Shown: positions 1 through 8,367, counted from the stretch's first letter. The stretch: 16,565 bases of DNA from Thermodesulfovibrionia bacterium (GCA_947258735.1 CAMYJJ010000037.1:1-16565), one strand, 5' to 3'. Made by a program: numbers and translations. The notes: generated by a model from the sequence alone, not told the origin.

Positions 1-95
1 GTGGACCACCAGCCCTGAATGCGTCAGTTATCATGTACCTGGACAGCATGGGAGTAGAACCGGAGAACATTTTTTATGATGATTTTGGAGGATAA
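1..95 (+). CDS. nqrF: NqrF C-terminus (partial)
   Basis: The frame ending at the TAA at 93-95 reads [20 protein letters not shown] followed by [10 protein letters not shown]. This matches the conserved C-terminus of subunit F of the Na+-translocating NADH:quinone oxidoreductase (a CGPP-type NADH-binding motif, then a terminus close to ENILLDDFGG). NqrF is the membrane-anchored FAD and 2Fe-2S subunit that takes electrons from NADH. Only the last 30 or so residues are present, so the FAD, NADH and ferredoxin domains cannot be checked. Other ferredoxin-NADP reductase-like proteins share the GPP motif, but the DDFGG ending is characteristic of NqrF. Confidence 0.85.
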   Translation, partial: GPPALNASVIMYLDSMGVEPENIFYDDFGG

Positions 96-103
96 TGAGA
101 AAC

Positions 104-188
104 AGTAGTCAGCAGGTAGCAGTGAGTAGTGAGAAGCCAGGAAAAAAACCTTCTTTCCCTGACTACATATTACCGGCTGCCAGCTACT
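104..188. repeat. Foldback (imperfect inverted repeat) between nqrF and the CBS gene
   Basis: The arm at 104-136 is built from repeated words of the AGTAGT/CAGTGAG type. It is largely complementary to 150-188 across an A-rich loop of about 13 bases. The block GTAGTCAG at 105-112 has its exact complement CTGACTAC at 159-166. It ends about 10 bases before the ribosome-binding site of the next gene. It looks like a small palindromic intergenic element rather than a simple terminator. Confidence 0.6.
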
Positions 189-207
189 ATTAAAAACAGG
201 AGGAATC

Positions 208-681
208 ATGGTAGACATAACCGCAGAAGAAATAATATCAGATATAGGAGAGGAGCCCCTGTGTGTCTCCCCGGACACCGTAGTATACGATGCTGTCAAG
301 CTGATGCTTGAACATGACAGTCATGCCGTTCTCGTTAAAAAAGACGATACGTATACGGGTATATGGACAGAACGGGACCTCATGACCAACACGGTCCTTG
401 AGGGCTTTAATCCCAAAACAACCCGGGTTGGTGATCACGCATCTTTCCCGTTAAAGAGCGCCCCCCATAGCGACAGCATATTCCGGCTTATCGACAAGTT
501 TCTCGGTTATAATACACGTCACCTGCTGATCGAAAAGCAGGGCACCTACATCGGCCTCCTCTACTCCCGGGACGTCATCAGGGTAGGCTTCACCGAACGG
601 ACAAAGCAGCTGCGGGAACTGGATGAGATGGTGAGCCTTGAGTTTTATGAAAACTGGAAATGGAAAAAGAAGCACAAATAA
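208..681 (+). CDS. CBS-domain pair protein
   Basis: This is a 157-residue soluble protein made almost entirely of two CBS domains, at roughly residues 8-60 and 72-128. Typical CBS features are MLEHDSHAVLVKKDDTYTGI plus TERDL in the first, and RHLLIEKQGTYIGLLYSRDV in the second. CBS pairs usually bind adenine nucleotides and act as energy sensors. A basic C-terminal tail (KWKKKHK) follows. The ATG at 208 is preceded by AGGAGG at 198-203, spaced 4 bases. It lies 112 bases after nqrF on the same strand and before an NqrM-like gene, so a regulatory link to the Na+ pump is possible but is inferred from position only. No enzyme domain is attached. Confidence 0.85.
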   Translation: MVDITAEEIISDIGEEPLCVSPDTVVYDAVKLMLEHDSHAVLVKKDDTYTGIWTERDLMTNTVLEGFNPKTTRVGDHASFPLKSAPHSDSIFRLIDKFLGYNTRHLLIEKQGTYIGLLYSRDVIRVGFTERTKQLRELDEMVSLEFYENWKWKKKHK

Positions 682-740
682 ACCGGAACGGGCATATGCA
701 GTGTTCATTCGGGAAATAACGACATGTTAATTACATATTA

Positions 741-947
741 ATGATTGATACCATGGAATTTCTCGTTATATTCATACCCGTTTTTATCACCATAATAATA
801 TTGGCATGCAGCATACATTTCAGCAAATATAAAAGACGCAAAAACAGCTGTGGCTGCAGTTTTCCTGCCAGGACATCAGAAAAGCCCCCTCTCTTTCGGT
901 CCTGCGGATGTTCTTCTCAGAATAAAGACAGCACAACTAACATATAA
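741..947 (+). CDS. Small Cys-rich single-span membrane protein, NqrM-like
   Basis: This is a 68-residue protein. Residues 6-25 form one hydrophobic helix, then a basic stretch (KYKRRK), then two Cys-Gly-Cys clusters (C37, C39 and C55, C57). NqrM, the maturation factor needed to assemble the Fe centre in NqrD/E, has the same plan: one N-terminal helix, basic residues, an SCG motif and a second CxC cluster. It is also encoded just after nqrF in many bacteria. Here the gene lies 650 bases after nqrF. The sequence is diverged and the C-terminus differs, so the assignment is inference. No ribosome-binding site is evident for either candidate start (741, or the in-frame ATG at 753, which better fits NqrM length). 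Confidence 0.5.
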   Translation: MIDTMEFLVIFIPVFITIIILACSIHFSKYKRRKNSCGCSFPARTSEKPPLFRSCGCSSQNKDSTTNI

Positions 948-1200
948 TTCATTGTCTCACTGTCTTCCGGTGCGTTCCCTGTGTACAATAAGGCACATTC
1001 TTCATATCATGCCTGATCACCCTCACTATTTCAGGGAATGCCAATAATGTCCGATACATAATAAGAGATGATTTACCTGCAAGGTAAAGAAATATGTATG
1101 AACCGGGCCAAATATATAACGCTGCTGAACATATCCTGGTTTGACTGAAAAAGAAACAACGAGGAACAATGATACATATAAAACAGAGGCTGCAGAAAAA
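948..1200. other. Intergenic region upstream of cheX
   Basis: No convincing gene is visible. The only structure seen is a 6-bp hairpin, TTTACC at 1072-1077 and GGTAAA at 1083-1088, with a 5-base loop and no following T-run. It could be an operator-like site. A cheX promoter probably lies here but cannot be fixed. Confidence 0.3.
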
Positions 1201-1662
1201 ATGAATTTTCAATTTGTTTCACCTTTTTTAACATCCATACTGAACGTGCTCTCCACCATGGCAACACTTGAGGCTAAACATGGCAAACCTTCTTATAAGA
1301 CAGGTACAACAGCGTGCGGGGATGTATCCGGAATCATTGGTATGGCGAGTGATCAGGCAAAGGGAACGCTGGCCGTAACATTTACGGAACCGGTGGCCCT
1401 TGAGATAACGAAACGCATGCTCGGTGATGAACTGACTGAAATTGATAATACGGTAACTGATATGGTGGGAGAGATCACAAACATGGTGACCGGGGGTGCA
1501 AAAAGCCTGCTGAGTGAGAAGGGGTATCGGTTTGATATGGCCATTCCGGCTGTCATCTCAGGGAAAAATCACGTAATACACCACACATCCAAAGCACCTG
1601 TCATACTTGTGCCCTTTCATACTGAGGCAGGGGACTTTTTCGTGGAAATCTGTTTTGAATAG
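1201..1662 (+). CDS. cheX: Chemotaxis phosphatase CheX
   Basis: CheX is a cytoplasmic phosphatase of the CheC/CheX/FliY family that removes phosphate from CheY-P. The N-terminus (FVSPFLTSILNVLSTMATLE) is the usual CheX start. The catalytic helix reads MVGEITNMVTGGAKSLL and supplies the conserved E91 and N94 of the ExxN motif. At 153 residues from ATG 1201 the length is normal for the family. An in-frame TTG at 1141 would add 20 poorly conserved residues. I prefer 1201 because it matches the family start and has GAGG at 1186-1189 upstream. The gene stands alone, with no CheY, CheA or flagellar neighbours in view, so its partner must be elsewhere. The only response regulator in the window is over 10 kb away and is not clearly CheY. 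Confidence 0.88.
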   Translation: MNFQFVSPFLTSILNVLSTMATLEAKHGKPSYKTGTTACGDVSGIIGMASDQAKGTLAVTFTEPVALEITKRMLGDELTEIDNTVTDMVGEITNMVTGGAKSLLSEKGYRFDMAIPAVISGKNHVIHHTSKAPVILVPFHTEAGDFFVEICFE

Positions 1663-1686
1663 CAGATATCTGCTTTGAGTTTTTCT
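1661..1686 (+). terminator. Possible terminator after cheX
   Basis: A perfect 14-base palindrome, AGCAGATATCTGCT, at 1661-1674 overlaps the cheX stop codon. It is followed by a short T-rich tract at 1680-1685. The stem is only about 5 bp once a loop is allowed, so termination would be weak. Confidence 0.35.
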
Positions 1687-1744
1687 AGTGCCTGTTTTTT
1701 ATAATAACATCGACAGCGTATACAAAAAATATAAATGATACGTT

Positions 1745-1806
1745 GTCAGGGATTTGACCCCAGAATCTGCTGAATCCGCTGCATTCCACTAGCCTGAGTC
1801 GCTCGA
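1745..1806 (-). pseudogene. Decayed tRNA-like sequence
   Basis: Read on the + strand, 1745-1763 (GTCAGGGATTTGACCCCAG) closely resembles the T-arm segment of the intact tRNA-Lys at 8224 onward. The similarity continues through GCTGA, CGCTGC and CCTGAG, which correspond to its anticodon- and D-arm parts. On the minus strand a T-arm with a one-base-short loop and a D-arm-like CTCAGGCTAGTGGAATGC are visible. The acceptor stem does not pair, there is no CCA, and the anticodon arm is not foldable. It therefore looks like a tRNA remnant. It sits just upstream of the efflux operon, in the same orientation as the tRNA-Lys that closes the operon's other end. Confidence 0.4.
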
Positions 1807-1846
1807 TGAATTCTTTATCATCATTATCTCAACAGAATAATGTTAC

Positions 1847-1882
1847 TTGACATTCATATTAACGCCTGTTAATATGTTCATA
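1847..1882 (+). promoter_or_regulatory. Promoter and operator of the efflux operon
   Basis: TTGACA at 1847-1852 and TAATAT at 1870-1875 are separated by exactly 17 bases, a near-consensus sigma-70 promoter. A perfect inverted repeat, CATATTAAC at 1855-1863 and GTTAATATG at 1868-1876 with a 4-base centre, fills the spacer and covers the -10 box. This is the expected position for autorepression by the ArsR-type protein encoded next. Transcription should start about 7 bases after the -10, at or next to the ATG at 1882. No ribosome-binding site is present, so the message is predicted to be leaderless. Confidence 0.75.
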
Positions 1883-2280
1883 TGAAGAAAATAACCGAGA
1901 TTTTCAAACTTCTCTCAGACGAGCACAGGCTGAGAATTATATTGCTTCTCTGTCAAAAAGAGTTAAGCGTATGCCAGGTGATGGGTGTTACAGGGTCATC
2001 ACAGTCCCTCACTTCCAGAAACCTTTCCCTGCTATACAGAGGCGGTTTTCTTGATGAGAGACGGGACGGGAAACTCAGGTTCTATAGCATACGCAAAGAT
2101 TTACCGCAGGATAAAAGCGCAGTCCTCGCTCTCCTGCAGACTATTGTCAGGTCTGATGCCCGGTACAGGGAAGACCTTGTGACCTTAAAAGAATGCTCGG
2201 CATTCCAGAAAAAAGCAGGGAGGTGTGACATGAAGACGTTACAGGCGTTCATGAAATTGAAACAGGAGAAAATGAATTGA
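1882..2280 (+). CDS. ArsR/SmtB-family winged-helix repressor
   Basis: This 132-residue regulator has the ArsR-family core: IFKLLSDEHRLRIILLL (helix 1-2), ELSVCQVMG (metal-box helix), SQSLTSRNLSLLYRGGFLDE (recognition helix) and RRDGKLRFYSI (wing). Family members leave DNA when they bind metal or a thiol-reactive ligand. The classical ArsR metal box ELCVC appears here as ELSVC, so only C31 of that pair remains. C24, C105 and C115 are the other cysteines. This argues against a standard arsenic site but allows another soft-metal or thiol sensor. The gene opens the efflux operon and its stop codon overlaps the next gene's TTG start. Autorepression through the palindrome at 1855-1876 is inferred. 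The inducer cannot be read from the sequence. Confidence 0.85.
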   Translation: MKKITEIFKLLSDEHRLRIILLLCQKELSVCQVMGVTGSSQSLTSRNLSLLYRGGFLDERRDGKLRFYSIRKDLPQDKSAVLALLQTIVRSDARYREDLVTLKECSAFQKKAGRCDMKTLQAFMKLKQEKMN

Positions 2281-3641
2281 GAACAAACATAAAACTAAAC
2301 ATATATCTTTTTTTCCAATTCCTCATGCTCTCTGTCCTTGCACACGCAGCTGGTGCTGAAAGGCTTATACTGCATCAGGCACTCCACATAGCGCTCACAA
2401 ACAGTCCCGACCTGAAGGCATATGCATGGTCAATCGAGGGCCGCAAGCATGATGCTGATACTGCCGCAGCACGCTATTATCCTAAAATTCATATTGAAGA
2501 ACGATTTATGAGAACCGATAACCCTACATTCGGATTTATGTCTAAACTGAATCAGGAACGATTTTCACAGGAGGACTTTCTCATAAACAGGCTCAACAAT
2601 CCGGATGACATTTCAGATTTTCAGACGGTGTTGACCATAGAGCAGCCTCTTTTTAATCCCGGGATCCATTTTGGGTACAAGATGGCCAGAAAGGAGTTAA
2701 GCGCCAGAGAAGCTGAATTTGCATTAAAAAAAGAGGAAGTTGCCCTTAATGTTGTGAAATTGTTTCTTGCGGTACAAACAGCCCGGGAATATGTAGGTGC
2801 TGCTGAAAAGAAAATTGAGGATGCTGCTGAACATAAAAGACTTGCCTCCTTACGATTTGATGCCGGTTCGGCAGTGTATTCTGACAGCCTCAGGGCAGAT
2901 GTTGCATACAAAAAAGCTGAAGCGACACTGACAAATGCAAAGGCTGACCTTGAAGTATCCAGAAGAGCGCTCGGACTGGCCCTCGGCAGAACAGAACCGG
3001 TTGATGCGGCAGAGGACAGATTATCTCTCCAGGTAGGCGATGTGCATACATACCTTGAAACCTCAGTTAACAGGAAAGACCTGGAAGCACTCAGGATGCG
3101 TCTTGAAAATGCAAAATCGGGTGTTAGGATGGAGAAGTCCGGTTTCTTCCCTGAAATAGGATTCAGGGGGAGCTATCAGTTCAATGATCATGGAACCCCT
3201 TTTTCAAATGAAGGAGAAAGCTACATGATCATGGGATTTCTCAACTGGAGCCTTTTTGATGCATCAACATACAGCAAAATTAAAAAAGCACAAGCACAAA
3301 AAAACATGTATGAGGAACACCTCTCAGCTCTAAAAAACAGAATACATTTCAGTATTCACAATGCATATATAAAAGTTATGGAAAGGAAACAGAACCGTGC
3401 TCTTGCGAAGGCCATACTGGATGAAGCTGAGGAGGCCGTCAGGCTTGTCAGGTTACGGTACGAAAACTCTCTTGCCTCGATTGTGGACCTGCTTGATGTT
3501 CAGGTCACGATGAATAATGCACGGGCCGGGCAGGTTGATGCGGAGAGTTCCTATACAGGTGCAATTGCTGATTTATATTTTGAAAGCGGAATAATATTAA
3601 AAACTCTGTATAAAGAGTATCGTGATAATGGAGGCCATTGA
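2277..3641 (+). CDS. TolC-family outer-membrane efflux channel
   Basis: This 454-residue protein has an N-terminal signal peptide (hydrophobic IYLFFQFLMLSVLAHA, cleavage near residue 25) and the two outer-efflux repeats of the TolC/CusC family. Family marks are the N-terminal ALHIALTNSPDLKAYAW, the long alpha-helical coiled-coil stretches, and the second-repeat segment VRLVRLRYENSLASIVDLLD. It should trimerise into the outer-membrane exit duct of the RND pump encoded downstream. The start is TTG at 2277, overlapping the arsR-like stop codon, with AGGAG at 2264-2268 spaced 8 bases. This coupling favours co-translation with the repressor. No N-terminal lipobox is seen, so it is a soluble-signal-peptide TolC rather than an OprM-type lipoprotein. 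Confidence 0.9.
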   Translation: MRTNIKLNIYLFFQFLMLSVLAHAAGAERLILHQALHIALTNSPDLKAYAWSIEGRKHDADTAAARYYPKIHIEERFMRTDNPTFGFMSKLNQERFSQEDFLINRLNNPDDISDFQTVLTIEQPLFNPGIHFGYKMARKELSAREAEFALKKEEVALNVVKLFLAVQTAREYVGAAEKKIEDAAEHKRLASLRFDAGSAVYSDSLRADVAYKKAEATLTNAKADLEVSRRALGLALGRTEPVDAAEDRLSLQVGDVHTYLETSVNRKDLEALRMRLENAKSGVRMEKSGFFPEIGFRGSYQFNDHGTPFSNEGESYMIMGFLNWSLFDASTYSKIKKAQAQKNMYEEHLSALKNRIHFSIHNAYIKVMERKQNRALAKAILDEAEEAVRLVRLRYENSLASIVDLLDVQVTMNNARAGQVDAESSYTGAIADLYFESGIILKTLYKEYRDNGGH

Positions 3642-3642
3642 G

Positions 3643-4752
3643 ATGAGAACCCTCATTCGCATATTTATTAGTACGCTCAGCGTCATAACGTTACTCGGCT
3701 GCGGAGACCAGAATACCCCGGGAGAACATAACAGTGACAGGCCGCTGGTCAGGGATGTTATTGTTGAGAAGATTACCCCTCAAGAAGTAACAGCATACCA
3801 TGAAGCTTCAGGCACGGTAAAATCAGTGAATACATCCATCGTATCAGCAAAGGTCATGGGAGAGGTCAGAGATATTAAGGTCAACGTATCAGACAGTGTG
3901 CAGAAAGGGGACCTCCTTCTTCTGATACATTCCCCTGACACAGAAGCACGGGTTATAGCAGCAGTCGCCGCTCTGGGTGAGGCTGAGAAGGCCCTGGGAA
4001 TGGCCGAGAAAAAAAAGGCGCTCATGGAATCAACCTTTAACCGGTATGAAAAGCTCCACAGGGAAAAAGCGGTCGCAGAGCAGGAGTTTGATGGAATCAG
4101 GACCAGGCGGGACGTTGCGGTTCTCGAGTATGAGCGGTCCCGAAGCTCACTGAAAAAAGCAGAGGCGTCACGAAAAGAGTCAGAATCATTAAAAGCCTAT
4201 ACAGGTATCAGGTCTCCTGTCAACGGCATTATTGCAGATATAAAGATAGACAGGGGAAGCATGACAGGGCCGGGAATGCCGCTCATCATTGTTGAGGAGC
4301 AAACCTACAGGGTTGAGGCTGCGGTGGATGAAAGCATGGTCCCGCATATAACAGTGGGAACTCCTGTTGAGGTTCTCATCGATGCACTGGGCATAAAAAC
4401 AGCTGGCACCGTTGGAGAGATCGTCCGGAACATTGACCCGGCCACAAGGACATTCACTGTTAAAATTAATATCAGGGAACGCATCGATGCATTACGTGGA
4501 GGGCTGTATTCCAGGGTAATGGTCCCTGTTGAGAAAAAATTAAAATTGTTTATTACAGAACATGCTCTCATCACCAGAGGAGAACTGCGCGGCGTGTATA
4601 CAGTTAATGAAGAGGGGGGCATTTCATTACGCATAATAAAAACAGGGAAAAGGAAGGAGGGACTTATCGAAGTGCTTTCCGGTCTTGATCCAGGTGACCA
4701 CATTATTGTTGACGGCGTTGATAAAGCGGTTGATGGAGGCCGGATCAGATAA
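3643..4752 (+). CDS. RND periplasmic adaptor lipoprotein (membrane fusion protein)
   Basis: This is a 369-residue HlyD/AcrA-type adaptor. The signal sequence ends in the lipobox LLGC with the acylated Cys at residue 20, so the protein is tethered to the inner membrane. A split lipoyl domain flanks a hairpin: VSAKVMGEVRDIKVNVSDSV with QKGDLL comes before it, and GIRSPVNGIIADIKIDRGSM comes after it. The coiled-coil hairpin (EAEKALGMAEKK to KKAEASRKESE) lies between. A beta-barrel region and a membrane-proximal domain follow. I choose ATG 3643 because GGAGG at 3630-3634 lies 8 bases upstream and it gives a clean lipoprotein signal. An in-frame GTG at 3622 is less likely. The gene starts 1 base after the channel gene stops. 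It links channel and pump. Confidence 0.9.
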   Translation: MRTLIRIFISTLSVITLLGCGDQNTPGEHNSDRPLVRDVIVEKITPQEVTAYHEASGTVKSVNTSIVSAKVMGEVRDIKVNVSDSVQKGDLLLLIHSPDTEARVIAAVAALGEAEKALGMAEKKKALMESTFNRYEKLHREKAVAEQEFDGIRTRRDVAVLEYERSRSSLKKAEASRKESESLKAYTGIRSPVNGIIADIKIDRGSMTGPGMPLIIVEEQTYRVEAAVDESMVPHITVGTPVEVLIDALGIKTAGTVGEIVRNIDPATRTFTVKINIRERIDALRGGLYSRVMVPVEKKLKLFITEHALITRGELRGVYTVNEEGGISLRIIKTGKRKEGLIEVLSGLDPGDHIIVDGVDKAVDGGRIR

Positions 4753-7700
4753 ATGGAAACCCCCGGTCTGGCAGGACGCATAGCAAAGGCATTTCTGGTA
4801 TCCAAGCTCACCCCCCTGATCGTAATTACGTCACTGCTTCTTGGTGTATTTGCAATAGTCGTTACCCCTCGGGAAGAAGAACCGCAAATCATTGTTCCCA
4901 TGGTAGACATCTTTGTTCAATACCCGGGTTCATCAGCAAAAGAGGTTGAAGACCGGGTCACCAAACCCATGGAAAAACTCCTCTGGGAGATCAAGGGTGT
5001 TGAGTATGTCTATTCCATGTCTAGGCCGGGAATGGCACTTACCATAGTCAGGTTTTATGTTGGCGAGAACATGGAGGACAGTCTCGTAAAACTCTACAAC
5101 AAGCTGATGTCAAACTACGACAGAATTCCTCACGGCGTTTCCGAACCCCTTGTAAAACCGAAATCGATAGATGATGTCCCTGTCCTTTCATTGACCCTCT
5201 GGAGCGAACAGTATCATGGGGACACACTGCGCCGTGTGGCTGCAGAAGTCGCTGCTGAACTGAAAAAAGACCTGGACGTATCTGAGATCAGTATTATCGG
5301 AGGACAGAAAAGACAGCTTCGGGTCGTTCTAAAACCAGACAGGCTCAGTGCCTATAATGTGTCTCCGCTGCAGGTCCTTCAGGCGATAAAGGGGGCGAAC
5401 ACATCTCTGCCCGCCGGTGCTCTGACGGACAGAAATAAAGAGTTTGTTATTGAAACCGGTGCTTTTCTTAATAGTGCAGAGGATGTAGGGAACCTGATAG
5501 TCGGCACCCATAATAACAGGCCTGTATATCTCAGAAATACGGCAGACATTATTGACGGTTCAGAGGAACCTTCAAGCTATGTTCTGACAGGGTTTGGGCC
5601 ATCTTCAGAGATCAAGAGCAGCGGTTTGTATGATGCGGTAACTATCTCAGTGGCCAAAAAGAAAGGGACAAATGCCACACATCTGGCTGACAGGTCTCTT
5701 GGCAAAATAGAGTCCCTCAAGGGGGTTCTCATTCCCGGTGAAATCGAAGTAACCACAACAAGAAATTACGGAGATACGGCAAAAGAAAAGTCTGATGAAC
5801 TCCTTAAGCATATGTTAATTGCAGCGGTCTCGGTAACCATTCTTATCGCGCTCGCCCTGGGTATTAGAGAATCTCTCATCGTCGGTGTTGCTGTGCCTGT
5901 TACGCTTGCACTCACTATTCTGGTAAATTACATGTACGGGTATACACTGAACCGGGTAACACTCTTTGCTCTTATCTTTTCTATAGGTATCCTTGTTGAC
6001 GACGCTATCGTTGTCGTTGAGAACATTCACCGTCATTTCAGAATGAAAGGTGTTTCATTGCAGACAGCAGTGCAGGCAGTTGACGAGGTCGGAAACCCTA
6101 CCATACTGGCGACCTTCACTGTTATTGCGGCACTTCTGCCCATGGCATTTGTATCGGGCTTGATGGGGCCCTATATGCGGCCCATACCGGTCGGCGCATC
6201 AGCTGCAATGCTGATATCCCTGCTTATCGCATTTATAATCAGCCCCTGGTTGAGCTTTATTGTCCTGAAGAAAACGGCTAAGCATACATCGGATGAAGAA
6301 AAAGAGGAGAGCAGAATTATCGGGTTCTTTAACAGGCTCTATGAAAGGAACCTGCGGGGACTGCTCGAAAGCCACCTTAAAAGGATCATCGCTTTTTTAC
6401 TGATATTTTTGCTTCTTGGCGGATCACTCATGCTGCTGCTCTTTAAACTGGTAACCGTCAAAATGCTTCCCTTTGACAACAAGAGCGAGCTTCAGGTGAT
6501 CATCGATATGCCTGAAGGGTCAGCACTTGAGCAGACCGCCATGGTAGCAAGAGAGCTCGGAGATTACATTAAAACAGTTCCAGAGGTAACAGACTACCAG
6601 ATCTACACAGGCACTGCGTCACCCTTTAATTTCAACGGTCTGGTGCGGCATTACTTCCTCAGGTCCGAAAGCAACGTGGCAGATATACAGGTCAACTTCA
6701 CATCCAGACATGACAGAAAGGCCCAGAGCCATGATATTGCAAAAAGAATAAGGCCTGAGCTCCAGAAGATCGGACGTAAACATAATGCGAATGTCAAGAT
6801 TGCTGAAGTCCCTCCTGGACCTCCTGTGCTCAGCACCCTTGTTGCAGAGATATATGGACCTGATTATGACAGACAAATGCAGATTGCCAGTCAGATCAAG
6901 GACATATTTAATGAAACAGAAGGGGTGGTTGATGTGGACTGGTATGTAGAAGATGACCAGGACAAGATCACCTTTATCGTTGATAAGGAGAAAGCCGCCT
7001 ATCATGGGATAAGCACAGACAGCATCGCAAAAACAATGAGACTGATGCTGGGAGGAATGTCCGCCGGACTCCTCCATGTTGAGGATTCACAGGAGCCTGT
7101 CGAAATTTTCCTGCGTGCTCTGAGAGAGGAGCGAACAACGCTCCAGGACTTAAGAGAGATCAGGTTGATGTCAGCTTCAGGTGAAAACGTGTCTCTTTCA
7201 GAACTTATAATTGTTCATAAGGGCATCGAGGACAAAACCATATACAGAAAAAATCTCAAGAGGGTTGTGTATGTAACAGGTGATGTTGCCGGGACTGAGG
7301 AAAGCCCGGTCTACGCTATCATGAAGATGAAGGAAAAGATAAGGGACCTTATACTTCCTGAAGGATATGAATTGAAACAATATGATACAACACAGCCAGA
7401 ACTGGAAAACAGATATTCGATGAAGTGGGACGGAGAATGGCATATAACGTTTGAGGTGTTCAGGGACCTGGGGCTCGCCTTTGCAGCGGTCATTGTCGTA
7501 ATTTATATAATGGTTGTAGGCTGGTTCAGGTCATTTATAACGCCGATTGTGATTCTGGCGCCTATTCCTCTCTCCCTCGTTGGCATTTTACCGGGTCATG
7601 CGATTATGGGGGCCTTTTTCACAGCAACATCAATGATAGGCTTTATTGCAGGTGCCGGCATAGTGATCAGAAATTCAATTATTCTGGTTGACTTTATAGA

Positions 7701-7944
7701 ACTGCAGATCAAAAACGGGATGCCGCTTAAGGAAGCAGTAGTACAGGCCGGCATCATACGGTTCAGGCCGATGCTCCTTACCGCATCAGCTGTTGTGGTT
7801 GGTTCATCAGTCATACTCTTTGATCCTATTTTCCAGGGCATGGCCATATCATTAATGGCCGGTGAGGTGGCATCAACATTCCTGTCAAGAACACTTGTGC
7901 CCGTACTTTATTATGAATACAAAAAACGAGTTAAGGAGAAATAA
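4753..7944 (+). CDS. RND efflux pump, inner-membrane permease
   Basis: This 1063-residue AcrB-superfamily pump has the usual length and duplicated plan: TM1 near residues 20-37, a periplasmic porter loop, TM2-6, then a second half with TM7 near 545-565 and TM8-12 from about 905. The proton-relay aspartates of TM4 are present ([19 protein letters not shown]416 and D417). The TM10 lysine of AcrB is replaced by arginine ([17 protein letters not shown]973), a conservative change seen in some divergent RND subfamilies. The porter loop carries no methionine pair or cluster that would mark it clearly as a CusA-type metal pump. The gene starts directly after the adaptor stop codon, with GGAGG at 4735-4739. 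The substrate is unknown; toxic metals, organics or lipids are all possible. Confidence 0.92.
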   Translation: METPGLAGRIAKAFLVSKLTPLIVITSLLLGVFAIVVTPREEEPQIIVPMVDIFVQYPGSSAKEVEDRVTKPMEKLLWEIKGVEYVYSMSRPGMALTIVRFYVGENMEDSLVKLYNKLMSNYDRIPHGVSEPLVKPKSIDDVPVLSLTLWSEQYHGDTLRRVAAEVAAELKKDLDVSEISIIGGQKRQLRVVLKPDRLSAYNVSPLQVLQAIKGANTSLPAGALTDRNKEFVIETGAFLNSAEDVGNLIVGTHNNRPVYLRNTADIIDGSEEPSSYVLTGFGPSSEIKSSGLYDAVTISVAKKKGTNATHLADRSLGKIESLKGVLIPGEIEVTTTRNYGDTAKEKSDELLKHMLIAAVSVTILIALALGIRESLIVGVAVPVTLALTILVNYMYGYTLNRVTLFALIFSIGILVDDAIVVVENIHRHFRMKGVSLQTAVQAVDEVGNPTILATFTVIAALLPMAFVSGLMGPYMRPIPVGASAAMLISLLIAFIISPWLSFIVLKKTAKHTSDEEKEESRIIGFFNRLYERNLRGLLESHLKRIIAFLLIFLLLGGSLMLLLFKLVTVKMLPFDNKSELQVIIDMPEGSALEQTAMVARELGDYIKTVPEVTDYQIYTGTASPFNFNGLVRHYFLRSESNVADIQVNFTSRHDRKAQSHDIAKRIRPELQKIGRKHNANVKIAEVPPGPPVLSTLVAEIYGPDYDRQMQIASQIKDIFNETEGVVDVDWYVEDDQDKITFIVDKEKAAYHGISTDSIAKTMRLMLGGMSAGLLHVEDSQEPVEIFLRALREERTTLQDLREIRLMSASGENVSLSELIIVHKGIEDKTIYRKNLKRVVYVTGDVAGTEESPVYAIMKMKEKIRDLILPEGYELKQYDTTQPELENRYSMKWDGEWHITFEVFRDLGLAFAAVIVVIYIMVVGWFRSFITPIVILAPIPLSLVGILPGHAIMGAFFTATSMIGFIAGAGIVIRNSIILVDFIELQIKNGMPLKEAVVQAGIIRFRPMLLTASAVVVGSSVILFDPIFQGMAISLMAGEVASTFLSRTLVPVLYYEYKKRVKEK

Positions 7945-7946
7945 CA

Positions 7947-8168
7947 ATGTATATTGCAAAAAAAGATACCTGGTATATGGAGAGAATAATATGGTTATTA
8001 GCGGGTATGTTTACTTTAACAGGCACCCTGCTGGCAGTCTTTCATAACAGCTACTGGCTAATTTTAACAGGATTCGTAGGTATTAATTTAATCATATTTG
8101 CTGCTACAGGATTCTGTATCATGGCAAATATCCTTTATAAATTAGGTATTAAATCGGGAGTTCATTAG
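7947..8168 (+). CDS. DUF2892 small inner-membrane protein
   Basis: This 73-residue protein has two membrane helices (about residues 14-30 and 34-56). It shows the DUF2892 pattern: ERIIWLLAGMFTLTG, then WLILTGFVGINLIIFAATGFC, then ILYKLG. DUF2892 is also the membrane part of YgaP-like rhodanese proteins, but no rhodanese domain is attached here. The family's role is unknown. AAGGAG at 7933-7938, inside the end of the pump gene, lies 8 bases upstream of the ATG, and the gap to the pump gene is only 2 bases. It is therefore co-transcribed with the efflux genes. Similar small proteins often accompany sulfur- or metal-related operons. Confidence 0.85.
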   Translation: MYIAKKDTWYMERIIWLLAGMFTLTGTLLAVFHNSYWLILTGFVGINLIIFAATGFCIMANILYKLGIKSGVH

Positions 8169-8193
8169 CAGGGAAGGTTTGCAAATCCCCCTG
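8169..8193 (+). terminator. Possible hairpin ending the efflux operon
   Basis: CAGGG at 8169-8173 pairs with CCCTG at 8189-8193, with further partial pairing around the internal TTTGCAAA. It lies directly after the DUF2892 stop codon. No T-run follows, so it is a weak candidate for an intrinsic terminator. Confidence 0.3.
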
Positions 8194-8214
8194 TAATGTA
8201 TCAATAGCATAAAA

Positions 8215-8290
<76 letters not shown>

Positions 8291-8306
8291 ATTTTATTAG
8301 CGTTTT

Positions 8307-8353
8307 GAGTATAGAGGTAATAGTAATATAATTCAAATATTAACTCTATAGTC
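8307..8353. repeat. Foldback in the Lys-Arg(CCG) tRNA spacer
   Basis: GAGTATAGAGGTAATA at 8307-8322 is complementary, with two mismatches, to TATTAACTCTATAGTC at 8338-8353. The loop is about 15 bases. The element fills the spacer between two tRNA genes. Confidence 0.6.
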
Positions 8354-8367
8354 CACAATCCAGATAC

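Noticed and set aside
238..708. Minus-strand open frames over the CBS gene
   Set aside because: They are antisense shadows without ribosome-binding sites or recognisable domains.
1141..1200. TTG start for cheX, adding 20 residues
   Set aside because: The extra residues are polar and unlike CheX N-termini. ATG 1201 fits the family and has a GAGG sequence upstream.
3622..3642. GTG start for the adaptor protein
   Set aside because: It would place seven residues before a clean lipoprotein signal. GGAGG is correctly spaced for ATG 3643.
4305..4910. A 201-residue open frame on the minus strand
   Set aside because: It spans the adaptor and pump genes in antisense, is Ser/Thr/Pro-rich and has no recognisable domain. 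The + strand genes are certain.
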